The notes: generated from the sequence alone by a model not told the origin. A stretch of 64,000 nt of DNA from Dokdonia sinensis (GCF_003688895.1 NZ_REFV01000004.1:1-64000), one strand, 5' to 3'; shown: positions 25,345 through 34,073, numbered from the stretch's first letter. A program made the numbers and translations.

Positions 25345-26625
25345 ATGAAAAGACACCTATTCCCTGCCCTATTCCTAGCTTTTGCTGGAACGGCAATTGC
25401 CCAAACAGATTTTGATAACGACATCGCATCTGTAAAAGATAAAGTCATTGAGTGGCGACGCGACTTTCACCAAAATCCAGAACTCTCCAATCGCGAATTC
25501 AAAACGGCAGAAAAAATTGCCAAGCACCTCAAGTCCTTAGGTATCGAAGTGCAAACAGGAGTTGCGCACACAGGTGTTGTTGGTATTTTAAAAGGAAATA
25601 ATCCGGGAAAAGTAGTCGCCCTCCGAGCAGACATCGATGCACTTCCTGTAACTGAAAGAAATGATTTACCCTTTAAATCTGAGGTAAAAACGAAGTTTCT
25701 TGACTCAGAAACGGGTGTAATGCACGCTTGCGGTCACGATACGCATACGGCAATCCTAATGGGCGTGGCAGAAGTGCTTTCAAAAAACAAAGACAAAATA
25801 AACGGTACCGTAAAGTTCATCTTCCAACCTGCTGAAGAAGGAGCTCCTCCGGGAGAGGAAGGTGGAGCAAAATTGATGATCAAAGAAGGCGTGCTTAAAA
25901 ACCCTGATGTAGACGCCATTTTTGGACTGCATATTAATAGCGCGACACCTGTCAACACGATTCGCTACAAACCGGGCGGTACAATGGCGGCCACGGAGCG
26001 TTTTGTGGTCAACGTAAAAGGAAAACAAACGCACGGAAGCCAACCCTGGTCTGGCGTGGATCCTATTTATATTTCGGCGAAAATTGTGGATGGGTTTCAG
26101 AGTATTATTTCGAGAGAAAGTAAGCTCATAGAAGAAGCTGCAGTGATTACGGTGGGTAAAATCACTTCTGGACTTCGTTTTAACATCATTCCCGAAAGTG
26201 CAGAAATGATAGGAACGGTACGCACCCTAGACCCAGATATGCGTGAGAAAATCATACGCCGTATGGATGAAATGGCCGCAGGAATAGCCAAGGCATACGG
26301 TGGCGAAGCAACCATCGAGTGGCAAAATATGACGGCCGTCACCTACAACGACCTCGACCTCACAGCACAAATGCTTCCAACACTTCAAAAAGTGGGCGGC
26401 ACCGAAAATGTGAATTTGCAAAAAGCAGTCACTGGCGGCGAGGATTTCTCATTTTTCCAAGAAGAGGTTCCTGGTTTTTATTTTTTCCTAGGAGGAATGA
26501 CACCGGGCAATAAAGAAGCCTTCCCACACCACACCCCAGATTTCTTTATAGACGAAAGCGGGTTTCAATTGGGAGTAAAAGCGTTGAGTCAGATGAGTGT
26601 GGATTATTTGAGTAGCGAGGACTAA
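25345..26625 (+). CDS. M20 amidohydrolase, exported (paralogue 1)
   Basis: A dinuclear metal hydrolase of family M20D (IAA-amino-acid hydrolase, aminoacylase or N-acyl-amino-acid deacylase type). It has a signal peptide (FAGTAIAQ) and probably works in the periplasm. Metal ligands are visible in MHACGHDTHTA, PAEEGAPPGEEGG and the C-terminal FPHHTPDFFIDE. The dimerisation domain includes VKGKQTHGSQPWSGVDP. The 426-residue length is normal. The protein is closely similar over its whole length to the one at 29210, with an X-Pro dipeptidyl-peptidase between them, which suggests stepwise breakdown of peptides or N-acyl amino acids. Substrate is unknown. Confidence 0.9.
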   Translation: MKRHLFPALFLAFAGTAIAQTDFDNDIASVKDKVIEWRRDFHQNPELSNREFKTAEKIAKHLKSLGIEVQTGVAHTGVVGILKGNNPGKVVALRADIDALPVTERNDLPFKSEVKTKFLDSETGVMHACGHDTHTAILMGVAEVLSKNKDKINGTVKFIFQPAEEGAPPGEEGGAKLMIKEGVLKNPDVDAIFGLHINSATPVNTIRYKPGGTMAATERFVVNVKGKQTHGSQPWSGVDPIYISAKIVDGFQSIISRESKLIEEAAVITVGKITSGLRFNIIPESAEMIGTVRTLDPDMREKIIRRMDEMAAGIAKAYGGEATIEWQNMTAVTYNDLDLTAQMLPTLQKVGGTENVNLQKAVTGGEDFSFFQEEVPGFYFFLGGMTPGNKEAFPHHTPDFFIDESGFQLGVKALSQMSVDYLSSED

Positions 26626-26661
26626 TATCATATTTCTTGATAAATTTTATAAATATTCTAT

Positions 26662-26856
26662 ATGCATCCAATAATAATTTTAATAATAATTGCCATTTGC
26701 TTTTGGTCAGTTTTTACAACCTCTAAAGCAATTTATCTGATACTTACAAAAGACTTTACTGGTGATAAACCTACTTGGATTTTGACAGTTATGATTGGGA
26801 TAATTGGCCCTATTTTATGGATTACAAGAGGAAAGAAATTGATTGTTCAAAAATGA
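26662..26856 (+). CDS. Small membrane protein, PLDc_N-like
   Basis: A 64-residue protein with two hydrophobic helices (IIILIIIAICFWSVFTTSKAIY and TWILTVMIGIIGPILWI) and a basic C terminus. This is the pattern of the small PLDc_N membrane family. Its stop overlaps the ATG of the following lipoprotein (ATGA), which supports real translation. The function is unknown. Confidence 0.6.
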   Translation: MHPIIILIIIAICFWSVFTTSKAIYLILTKDFTGDKPTWILTVMIGIIGPILWITRGKKLIVQK

Positions 26857-27266
26857 GAGGAATTATTCTTACGGTGTTTGTAGTTTTCCTTTATAGTTGT
26901 AATTCGGGTAAGGAAAAGATTAATTATGGCACATTTAAATTGTACGAAGATGACACTTTAGTAGGTACTATTTATAGAATAGATAATTTTCAAATCGAAA
27001 AATATCTAGACGAATCAGAAGTAGTTGCAAAGATTCAATACACTTCGGACTCAACATATATTATGAGTGGTATAGAAAAGAACCAAGTTGGAATAGACAC
27101 ATTAAAATGGCTCAATACCTACAGAAAAACTGGAAATAGTAAATTTCAGATTATTGCAAAACCACAGAACTCCGATATTGATTATGAATATAAAGCTACT
27201 CTTGTAAAAACAAGAAATGAAGTTCCTATAGAATTTGCTGAAAGACTAAATGAACTTAATGAATAA
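26853..27266 (+). CDS. Small lipoprotein, unknown function
   Basis: About 137 residues, starting at the ATG that overlaps the previous stop. The signal sequence is MRGIILTVFVVFLYSC, with the lipid-modified Cys near residue 16. The mature part is lysine/aspartate-rich with beta pattern (NYGTFKLYEDDTLVGTIYRI). No family was recognised. AT-rich compared with the flanking peptidase genes, so likely an accessory insertion between the M20 gene and the dipeptidyl-peptidase gene. The frame continues upstream to 26775 without a signal, so that start is rejected. Confidence 0.62.
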   Translation: MRGIILTVFVVFLYSCNSGKEKINYGTFKLYEDDTLVGTIYRIDNFQIEKYLDESEVVAKIQYTSDSTYIMSGIEKNQVGIDTLKWLNTYRKTGNSKFQIIAKPQNSDIDYEYKATLVKTRNEVPIEFAERLNELNE

Positions 27267-27352
27267 AGCGTTAGTTGTAATAATCAATACTCGGAGTCAA
27301 ACGAACAAGCCATACTACATCTATAAATATTAAAAACCCAGAAACACTAATT

Positions 27353-29182
27353 ATGCAAAAATATTTACAACCCCACCTCCTCCTAACCCTACTCACCCTA
27401 ACTACCACCCTATCCTTCTCTCAAGAAACGGCAAAACCCGTTTTTGAAGACGGAGAAGCACAGGTAGTTCCAGCCTTTGAAAACCCAGACAACTGGATAC
27501 GAGAAGACTTATGGGTAGAAACTGAGTTTGACACAGACGGTGACGGGAAGCCCGACCGTATGCACGTGGACGTGACACGTCCTGAGCAAACGGAAACCTC
27601 AGGATTGAAACTTCCTGTGGTATATGAGTCTAGTCCGTATTATGCTGGCGTTGCAGCAAATGATACAAACTTATTTTATGACGTAAAGCACGAAATAGGC
27701 GCACCAGAAAAACCCATTGCAAATGGTGTAGTCGTACGAAGAGGCGAACGTCCCATCATTTCAAATTCGCAAATTAGAACTTGGGTTCCTCGAGGGTATA
27801 TCGTGGTGCATTCTTCCTCACCAGGAACAGGACTCTCGGACGGTTCTCCTACCGTGGGGGGAGATAACGAGTCTCTCGCGCCTAAGGCAGTTATAGATTG
27901 GCTCAACGGCCGAGCCAAAGGCTACAAGTCTCGTGAAGGAAATGAAGAGGTCAAAGCTTATTGGTCTACAGGAAAAGTGGGAATGACGGGGACTTCTTAT
28001 AACGGGACGCTACCACTAGCAGCCGCGACAACAGGTGTCAAAGGACTGGAAGCCATCATCCCTGTTGCACCTAATACTTCTTATTATCATTATTACAGAT
28101 CAAATGGTCTTGTGCGTTCTCCGGGAGGTTATCTAGGTGAGGACATAGATGTACTATACAATTTCATTCACAGTGGTGATGAGTCTAAGAGAGCATACTC
28201 AGACAGTATCGTGCGCGATACCGAATATAAAAAAGGAATGGACCGCGCCACAGGGGATTATAATGATTTCTGGGCGGGACGGGATTATCTTAACGATATG
28301 GAACCTATGAAGGCCGCCTTATTGATGTCTCACGGTTTTAACGATTGGAATGTTATGCCAGAGCACAGTTATCGTATTTATAAAAGAGCCAAAGAAATGG
28401 GAATTCCGAGCCAAATATTCTATCACCAGAATGGTCACGGTGGCCCACCACCTATGAAAATGATGAATAGATGGTTTACAAAATACCTGCACGGCATAGA
28501 TAATGGCGTAGAAAATGACCCCAAAGCCCAGATTGTAAGAGAAAACGACCCACGCAATGAACCCACGGCTTATGAAGATTATCCTAATCCAGAGGCAGAG
28601 AATATTACTCTTCACCCAGGAGCCAGCAAAAAAGGACAAGGTACACTAGGCTTTAAGAAAACAAAGACTAAAGAGTCTTTTGTAGATAATTACACTATAA
28701 CCACTAAGGATATGATGAAAACGCCAGCATCGGCGCAACGTTTGTTGTACACTACACCAGTGCTCGATGAAGACCTGCATATTTCGGGTACGCCACAGGT
28801 AACCATCAGTATTTCTAGTAGTAAACCTGCGGCCAACTTGAGCGTATATCTGGTCTCCTTACCGTATGAAGAAGGCGACGATGTAAAAATAACTGACAAC
28901 CTCATCACCCGCGGTTGGGCAGACCCTCAAAATCATAAATCCATTACAGAAAGTGAACCGCTTAAAAAAGGAAAATTTTATGACGTCACGTTTGACTTAA
29001 TGCCAGATGACCAAATTATCAGAAAAGGACAGCAAATAGGCCTTATGATTTTCTCCAGTGACAGCGAGTTCACTATCCTCCCTGACCCGGGAACGGTACT
29101 GACGGTGGATTTAAAAAAGACAGAACTCGTGTTGCCTGTTGTGGGCGGAGAGGACGCTTTCGCGAAAGCGATAAAAAAATAA
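27353..29182 (+). CDS. Xaa-Pro dipeptidyl-peptidase, S15/CocE family
   Basis: A secreted serine peptidase of the S15/CocE-NonD family that releases X-Pro dipeptides from peptide N termini. A signal peptide (TTTLSFSQ) is followed by the alpha/beta-hydrolase domain. The nucleophile is in GMTGTSYNGTLPLAAA (G-x-S-x-x-G, Ser near residue 221); the acid and histidine lie in SHGFNDWNVMPEH and YHQNGHGGPP. The C-terminal jelly-roll domain contains VSLPYEEGDDVKITDN. The length of 609 residues is normal. The C terminus is encoded by an exact copy of the iterated palindrome (EDAFAKAIKK). It sits between two paralogous M20 hydrolases. Confidence 0.9.
   Translation: MQKYLQPHLLLTLLTLTTTLSFSQETAKPVFEDGEAQVVPAFENPDNWIREDLWVETEFDTDGDGKPDRMHVDVTRPEQTETSGLKLPVVYESSPYYAGVAANDTNLFYDVKHEIGAPEKPIANGVVVRRGERPIISNSQIRTWVPRGYIVVHSSSPGTGLSDGSPTVGGDNESLAPKAVIDWLNGRAKGYKSREGNEEVKAYWSTGKVGMTGTSYNGTLPLAAATTGVKGLEAIIPVAPNTSYYHYYRSNGLVRSPGGYLGEDIDVLYNFIHSGDESKRAYSDSIVRDTEYKKGMDRATGDYNDFWAGRDYLNDMEPMKAALLMSHGFNDWNVMPEHSYRIYKRAKEMGIPSQIFYHQNGHGGPPPMKMMNRWFTKYLHGIDNGVENDPKAQIVRENDPRNEPTAYEDYPNPEAENITLHPGASKKGQGTLGFKKTKTKESFVDNYTITTKDMMKTPASAQRLLYTTPVLDEDLHISGTPQVTISISSSKPAANLSVYLVSLPYEEGDDVKITDNLITRGWADPQNHKSITESEPLKKGKFYDVTFDLMPDDQIIRKGQQIGLMIFSSDSEFTILPDPGTVLTVDLKKTELVLPVVGGEDAFAKAIKK
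29156..29169. repeat. Iterated palindrome at gene 3' end
   Basis: An exact GCTTTCGCGAAAGC, translated as AFAKA in the last codons of the dipeptidyl-peptidase gene. The next exact copy is only 102 bp away. Confidence 0.95.
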
Positions 29183-29209
29183 TTATAATAAGAGTAACCT
29201 AAACGCATT

Positions 29210-30487
29210 ATGAAACATACAACGATTATAGTACTAGCAGGGTTGGTGTTGGTATCCGCTTTCGCGAAAGCGCAAACCTCCCTGGACAAAGAAATAAACG
29301 CCATAGAAGATAAAGTCATCGAGTGGCGTAGAGATTTCCACCAAAATCCAGAGCTGGGAAATCGTGAGTTCAAAACTGCCGAAAAAATTGCTACGCACTT
29401 AAAATCCCTAGGGATGGAGGTGCAAACGGAAGTTGCCAAAACCGGAGTGGTAGGTATCCTCAAAGGAAAAAAGCCCGGAAAAGTTCTCGCTCTGAGAGCA
29501 GACATAGACGGATTACCCGTAGAAGAACGCGCAGATTTGCCCTTCAAATCGACCGCCAAAGGGGAATATCGAGGTGAGGAAGTTCCCGTAATGCACGCCT
29601 GCGGTCACGATACGCACATTGCTATCCTAATGGGTGTGGCAGAGGTGCTCGCAAAAAATAACGACTTTGCAGGGACCATAAAATTCATTTTCCAACCTGC
29701 CGAAGAAGGCGCTCCTCCAGGAGAAGAAGGTGGTGCAGAACTTATGGTAAAAGAAAACGTTTTGAAAAATCCAGACGTAGATGCGATTTTTGGACTACAC
29801 ATAGGTTCTGGGCAAGAGGTAAATACGCTTGCATATAAACCTGCTGGGATTATGGCTGCATCTCAAAGCTTTGAAATAAACGTAAAAGGAAAGCAAAGTC
29901 ACGGCTCTACCCCGTGGACCAGTATTGACCCCATTATGGCAAGTGTAAAAATCATTGATGGACTGCAAACAATTATTTCTAGAGAATCGCCACTTACCCA
30001 AGAAGCTGCCGTGCTTTCCATAGGGAAAATTACTTCTGGCGTACGTAGTAATATCATTCCAGAAACAGCACAAATTATAGGAACTTTGCGCACATTAGAC
30101 CCGGAAATGCAAGGGATGATTAATAAACGAATGGAGGAAATGGTGCCCGCCATTGCCGCGGCATACCGCGCCGAAGCAACTATAGATATCGCTACTGGAT
30201 ATCCGATAACGTATAACGATCCGAAACTTACGGCTCAAATGCTTCCTTCATTAGAAAAGGCGGCTGGTAAGGAAAATGTAAAACTGATTAAAGCAATTAC
30301 AGGAGCCGAGGATTTTTCGTTTTTTGCTCAGGAAGTGCCAGGATTATATTTCTTTTTAGGAGGAAAAACTCCAGGTAGTACAGAAGTATTTCCGCATCAC
30401 ACTCCGGATTTCTTTATAGACGAAAGTGGACTGCTTTTAGGTGTAAGAACCTTTGTGCAAATGACCCAGGATTATTTAGGTAACTAA
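29210..30487 (+). CDS. M20 amidohydrolase, exported (paralogue 2)
   Basis: The second M20D hydrolase, 425 residues, aligned end to end with the gene at 25345. It shares the same metal motifs (MHACGHDTHIA, PAEEGAPPGEEGG, HHTPDFFIDES) and the same VIEWRRDFHQNPEL start region. The two clearly arose by duplication. Differences cluster in the dimerisation domain and around the entrance loops, so substrates may have diverged. The signal peptide ends SAFAKAQ and is encoded by an exact copy of the iterated palindrome. A terminator follows, so this is the last gene of the peptidase group. Confidence 0.9.
   Translation: MKHTTIIVLAGLVLVSAFAKAQTSLDKEINAIEDKVIEWRRDFHQNPELGNREFKTAEKIATHLKSLGMEVQTEVAKTGVVGILKGKKPGKVLALRADIDGLPVEERADLPFKSTAKGEYRGEEVPVMHACGHDTHIAILMGVAEVLAKNNDFAGTIKFIFQPAEEGAPPGEEGGAELMVKENVLKNPDVDAIFGLHIGSGQEVNTLAYKPAGIMAASQSFEINVKGKQSHGSTPWTSIDPIMASVKIIDGLQTIISRESPLTQEAAVLSIGKITSGVRSNIIPETAQIIGTLRTLDPEMQGMINKRMEEMVPAIAAAYRAEATIDIATGYPITYNDPKLTAQMLPSLEKAAGKENVKLIKAITGAEDFSFFAQEVPGLYFFLGGKTPGSTEVFPHHTPDFFIDESGLLLGVRTFVQMTQDYLGN
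29258..29271. repeat. Iterated palindrome in a signal-peptide coding region
   Basis: An exact GCTTTCGCGAAAGC, read as AFAKA immediately before the predicted signal peptidase site of the second M20 hydrolase. Confidence 0.95.
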
Positions 30488-30510
30488 TAAGAGCTCTTTT
30501 AAAACTGTAG

Positions 30511-30540
30511 AAGAGATGATTTTATAGTCATCTCTTTTTT
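30511..30540 (+). terminator. Intrinsic terminator of the peptidase group
   Basis: AAGAGATGA pairs with TCATCTCTT around an AT loop, followed by a run of eight T. It lies 24 bp after the second M20 stop. Confidence 0.85.
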
Positions 30541-30573
30541 TTGTGTAAACATTTTATTTTCAATTATTTAGAG

Positions 30574-30614
30574 TACGCTTTCGCGAACCTGCCTCGCCGG
30601 CAGGCAGGAGCGTA
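30574..30614. repeat. Iterated palindrome split by a 21-nt insert (copy A)
   Basis: TACGCTTTCGCGAA is followed by a 21-nt GC-rich element (30588-30608, starting CCTGCCTCGCC and ending GGCAGG) and then AGCGTA. Removing the insert restores the exact 20-bp palindrome. Copy B at 31685-31719 carries the same insert at the same position in opposite orientation. Confidence 0.9.
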
Positions 30615-30694
30615 AATAACAAATACGCAAACGTTTTCGCTTTTGGCACGCTTGTTGGAATTTCACTCATAACAACAATTTAAAACCTTGTATT

Positions 30695-30793
30695 ATGAAA
30701 GATTCTAGAAAAACATTTGCCGAAAAATGGAGTGAATTTGTAATTAACTTAGAAGAAATTGCAAAAGCGTGTAGTTATGCCATCCATAGATAA
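30695..30793 (+). CDS. Possible 32-residue small protein
   Basis: ATG 30695 opens a 33-codon frame: MKDSRKTFAEKWSEFVINLE, then EIAKACSYAIHR and TAA. The peptide would form an amphipathic helix with one cysteine. It lies in a 363-bp region between two terminators, with its own terminator 28 bp after the stop, so it looks like an independent small transcription unit. No family was recognised; it could instead mark an untranslated small RNA. Confidence 0.4.
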   Translation: MKDSRKTFAEKWSEFVINLEEIAKACSYAIHR

Positions 30794-30821
30794 TCATAAC
30801 CTTATACCTCCGACATTTTAG

Positions 30822-30848
30822 AATCCTTTACAGCAATAGTAAAGGATT
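30822..30848. terminator. Bidirectional terminator
   Basis: AATCCTTTAC pairs perfectly with GTAAAGGATT around a 7-nt loop, followed by TTTTTTATA on the plus strand. It serves the small plus-strand unit and sits 3 bp from the stop of the minus-strand FAD oxidoreductase. Confidence 0.8.
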
Positions 30849-30850
30849 TT

Positions 30851-32134
30851 TTATACCTCAGTTTCTATGATATGTCCCAACTTTTCTAAAGCTCCTTGTG
30901 CTGCTCTCTCCCCAGAAATCATTGCAGCGTTGAGTGAACCGTTAAGCAAATAATCTCCGGCTAGAAATACATTTTCCTTTATTTGAGTTTCTGACGGTGC
31001 GCAGTCGTATCTCAATGTATCGAGTTTTGGCAAAGCCTTTGAAATTCTGTAATGTTTTAAGAATTTTGCGTTTTTTATACCGCAATAAGTTGAAAGTTCT
31101 GATGTCACAATGGCGACAAGCGCCTCTACACTTACATCGTGCTGCTTTACAACCGTTACAGACAGTAAATCCTCACTACCAAGTTGCTCAGTTTCTAACA
31201 CACTATGATTGAAAATATTATTGATATGAGCACCTTCGTCAGACACTAAACCTATGAGCGGCTTTCGGTCCTTCATTTTTGGTATTGTAAAATACAGCGT
31301 ATCGCAGGATTTCCAAGGAATGTCCTGTCCACGCATATTGGGAATTAAGTCACTCGCTTCTGTCGCAACAATGATATAGTCTGCATTTAATGCCTCCCCA
31401 TTTTCCAGAGTCACAAGGTTGCTATCGACTTGCTTCACTTTTGAGTCAAATCGGAATGTCGTCTGGGTAAGTTTATCCTTGAGTTGTTGCGGAATAGCCT
31501 CAATTCCAGCCTTGGGTAAAGTCGCCATCCCCTCTCCGAACATTTTATAGACAAACTCAAACATCGCACTTGAAGTGTCAAGATGGGGCTCGAGAAATAT
31601 TCCGCTAAAGAAGGGTTTAAAAAAATCTGTTATTATCTCGTGACTAAAGCCCTTTTCCTGAAGGTATTCGAGGGTTGTTTTTTTGCTCCTGCCTGCCGGC
31701 GAGGCAGGTTCGCGAAAGCAGTCTTCTACACTTTGCTTTTGTAGCGTATTATTGAGTTTTAAGATCTTGACCTTATCAGCAAAAGTTCCTACCGATGATT
31801 TTAGGGTAGGTAATAGTAATTTAAGACTTCTCAATGGGTCGCCTATGGTCTGACTCTTTCCATTTTTAAAGATTTGAGCGCCAGGGAGAAAAGATTGCAA
31901 TTGTAAAGCATCGTAATCTAGATATTGTTTTGCCTTAGGATAGCCATCTAGCAACACCTGAAAGCCACGGTCTAGCTGATACCCATCTACGATATCTGTT
32001 TTTACTCTACCGCCCACCCCGGAACTTGCTTCTATAACAATGGGCGTGTAACCTTTTGATTCCAACACCTGTGCTGCTATCAAGCCACTGATACCTGCGC
32101 CTATGATGTAAATAGATTCTTCCTTTTTATCCAT
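30851..32134 (-). CDS. FAD-dependent amine oxidase/desaturase-like protein
   Basis: A 427-residue flavoprotein of the amine oxidase/protoporphyrinogen oxidase/phytoene desaturase superfamily. The dinucleotide-binding fold is at the N terminus (IYIIGAGISGLIAAQVLESKG, then VIEASSGVGGRVKTD). The second FAD motif (ADYIIVATEASDL) lies in the middle, and the C-terminal FLAGDYLLNGSLNAAMISGERAA closes the FAD site. The substrate is unknown. A 21-nt insert inside a copy of the iterated palindrome adds seven codons in frame (reading CFREPASPAGRSKK), extending a surface loop near residue 145. It stands alone. Confidence 0.85.
   Translation of the reverse strand: MDKKEESIYIIGAGISGLIAAQVLESKGYTPIVIEASSGVGGRVKTDIVDGYQLDRGFQVLLDGYPKAKQYLDYDALQLQSFLPGAQIFKNGKSQTIGDPLRSLKLLLPTLKSSVGTFADKVKILKLNNTLQKQSVEDCFREPASPAGRSKKTTLEYLQEKGFSHEIITDFFKPFFSGIFLEPHLDTSSAMFEFVYKMFGEGMATLPKAGIEAIPQQLKDKLTQTTFRFDSKVKQVDSNLVTLENGEALNADYIIVATEASDLIPNMRGQDIPWKSCDTLYFTIPKMKDRKPLIGLVSDEGAHINNIFNHSVLETEQLGSEDLLSVTVVKQHDVSVEALVAIVTSELSTYCGIKNAKFLKHYRISKALPKLDTLRYDCAPSETQIKENVFLAGDYLLNGSLNAAMISGERAAQGALEKLGHIIETEV
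31685..31719. repeat. Iterated palindrome split by a 21-nt insert (copy B, intragenic)
   Basis: GCT, then the 21-nt element (31688-31708, reverse complement of copy A), then TTCGCGAAAGC. Deleting the insert restores the exact 14-bp core. It lies in the FAD oxidoreductase gene and keeps the reading frame. Confidence 0.9.
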
Positions 32135-32291
32135 ATCTCAAAAATAGCCAATAGACGCTCTCTAAAAAATAGCCAGATTCATAAATGTATGCCAAAGAAA
32201 TAGCCCTTACCTGTAGATTGACATAATTCTTGTGGCAAATCATTAAGATAACATTCGGACTGCCTTAACGTTTATTAAGAAACAGTAAAAT

Positions 32292-32299
32292 TATTTTTG
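32292..32299 (+). promoter_or_regulatory. -7 promoter box
   Basis: TATTTTTG matches TAnnTTTG and lies 23 bp before the start codon of the small beta-barrel gene. No good -33 element is seen at the usual spacing. Confidence 0.45.
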
Positions 32300-32321
32300 G
32301 TCATCAACAAACAATCATATC

Positions 32322-32807
32322 ATGAAAAAACTCATTTTTACTTCGCTATTATGCGTTGCTTTTGCACTAACTGCGGGAGCACAGGAAATTTCTAAAAATG
32401 CTATAGGTCTTCGTATAGGAGACAGTGACGGCTTCGGGACAGAAGTATCGTATCAAAGAGCTTTAGGTGATAACAATCGTCTAGAATTAGATCTAGGGTT
32501 TAGAAACGCAGATGATTTTAATGCATATCGTCTTACGGGTCTTTATCAATGGGTTTGGAATATAGACGGAGGGTTTAATTGGTATGCTGGTGCTGGTGGA
32601 GGAATAGCACAGTATGACGGACGAAGAAATGACCTTGACTTTGACCAGACTGTTTTTTATGCCGCTGGTGACATAGGTATAGAATATAATTTTGATTTTC
32701 CATTATTACTGTCTCTCGATTTTAGACCCGAATTTGGAATTAACAATGACGTTGTAGACGACTTTGTTGAGTTCGATATCGCACTTGGAATAAGATATCA
32801 ATTCTAG
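32322..32807 (+). CDS. Small outer membrane beta-barrel protein
   Basis: A 161-residue protein with a signal peptide (LTAGAQ) and alternating hydrophobic/polar strands throughout. Strands include RLELDLGFRNADDFNAYRL, FNWYAGAGGGIAQYD and LLLSLDFRPEFGI, and it ends in an aromatic strand, IALGIRYQF, the usual signal for outer membrane insertion. It probably forms an eight-stranded barrel of the OmpX/OmpW size class. Specific function is unknown. It has its own promoter box and terminator and is convergent with bshA. Confidence 0.82.
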   Translation: MKKLIFTSLLCVAFALTAGAQEISKNAIGLRIGDSDGFGTEVSYQRALGDNNRLELDLGFRNADDFNAYRLTGLYQWVWNIDGGFNWYAGAGGGIAQYDGRRNDLDFDQTVFYAAGDIGIEYNFDFPLLLSLDFRPEFGINNDVVDDFVEFDIALGIRYQF

Positions 32808-32832
32808 ACTGTCGGAATATATAATAGAAAAT

Positions 32833-32851
32833 GCCGAGCAAGTTGCTCGGC
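32833..32851. terminator. Intrinsic terminator between convergent genes
   Basis: GCCGAGCA pairs with TGCTCGGC around a 3-nt loop, followed by ACTTTTTGTTTT. It ends the beta-barrel transcript and may also act on bshA. Confidence 0.85.
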
Positions 32852-32882
32852 ACTTTTTGTTTTAAAGCATATCTATATCTCA

Positions 32883-34013
32883 TTATTCCTGAGCGACTAA
32901 AACACGCTCATACAATTCTTCATAAAGAGGAACAACTTTATGAATATCAAAACGACCCGCTTCTCGCTGCGCATTGTCTTTAAACTTTTCTAAAGTAGTA
33001 TCATCTCCTAAAATTCGAATACCATTAAGCGCCATTTCTGCAATATTACCTACGTTAGAGAGGTAGCCTGTGACACCATCTATATTTACCTCAGGAATTC
33101 CTCCAGCGTTACTAGATACTACAGGAACTCTGTTTACCATTGCCTCTAAGGCCGCAAGTCCGAAACTCTCGGCTTCGGATGGGAGTAAAAATAAATCTGA
33201 GAAACATAATATTTTATCTATCTCATTACTATTACCTAAAAATTTTACTTTATCCTCTAATCCGAGTTTGGCCACAAGTTCCTCTGCTCCTTCTCTCTCT
33301 GGTCCCTCTCCTACCATCAGTAATTTGGAAGGTACTTCAAGCTGTATTCTATGAAAGATTTCTATAACATCCTGAACACGTTTTACTTTCCTAAAGTTAC
33401 TGATATGCGTGATGATGCGTTCGCCTTCATCTGCCATCAAATCCCGCTGACAATCTGTAAAAGAGCTATCTGATGCTCCGACGTCTATAAAATTGGGAAC
33501 CACATCAATTTCTTGTGTTATATCAAAGAGACGCAGCGTATCCTGCTTCAAGCTATCAGAAACAGAAGTTACCACATCACTATTGTTTATACTAAAAGCG
33601 ACTGCAGGACGGTAAAATGGATGGCTACCCACGAGTGTAATATCTGTCCCGTGGAGTGTGGTTACCATAGGAATATGAATACCCTCTTCCTTAAGCATCA
33701 TTTTTGCCATGTAACCCGCATAAGCGTGAGGAATAGCATAATGTACGTGGAGGATATCTATATCGTGCTTTTTTACAATATTCACCAATTTGCTAGACAA
33801 GGCCAACTCATATGGTTGATAATGGAACAGTGCATAATCCGGAACATTTACCTCGTGAAAATGGATATTATCATTCAGCAATGCGAGGCGCACGGGCTGT
33901 TTATACGTCACAAAGTGTACTTCGTGGCCTCTATGTGATAATGCTATTCCTAGTTCTGTGGCTACTACTCCACTACCGCCAAAGGTCGGATAGCATACAA
34001 TTGCAATTTTCAT
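32883..34013 (-). CDS. bshA: N-acetyl-alpha-D-glucosaminyl L-malate synthase BshA
   Basis: A GT4 glycosyltransferase that joins UDP-GlcNAc to L-malate, the first step of bacillithiol synthesis. The N-terminal IAIVCYPTFGGSGVVATELG and the following HEVHFVT...PVRL segment are characteristic. Further matches are HVHYAIPHAYAGYMAK, TTLHGTDITLVGSHP and VVPNFID. The C-terminal E-x7-E nucleotide-sugar motif is present (LLPSEAESFGLAALEAM). The 376-residue length is normal. The presence of bshA predicts bacillithiol as the low-molecular-weight thiol; bshB and bshC are not in this window. It lies downstream of the GH3 fusion gene on the same strand. Confidence 0.94.
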   Translation of the reverse strand: MKIAIVCYPTFGGSGVVATELGIALSHRGHEVHFVTYKQPVRLALLNDNIHFHEVNVPDYALFHYQPYELALSSKLVNIVKKHDIDILHVHYAIPHAYAGYMAKMMLKEEGIHIPMVTTLHGTDITLVGSHPFYRPAVAFSINNSDVVTSVSDSLKQDTLRLFDITQEIDVVPNFIDVGASDSSFTDCQRDLMADEGERIITHISNFRKVKRVQDVIEIFHRIQLEVPSKLLMVGEGPEREGAEELVAKLGLEDKVKFLGNSNEIDKILCFSDLFLLPSEAESFGLAALEAMVNRVPVVSSNAGGIPEVNIDGVTGYLSNVGNIAEMALNGIRILGDDTTLEKFKDNAQREAGRFDIHKVVPLYEELYERVLVAQE

Positions 34014-34059
34014 AATCTATTTGATTTTTGGCTACGCCCCGATGTGTGGATGTTATTCC

Positions 34060-34073
34060 GCTTTCGCGAAAGC
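34060..34073. repeat. Iterated palindrome, 14-bp core
   Basis: An exact GCTTTCGCGAAAGC between the stop of the GH3 fusion gene and the start of bshA, both on the minus strand. Confidence 0.95.
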
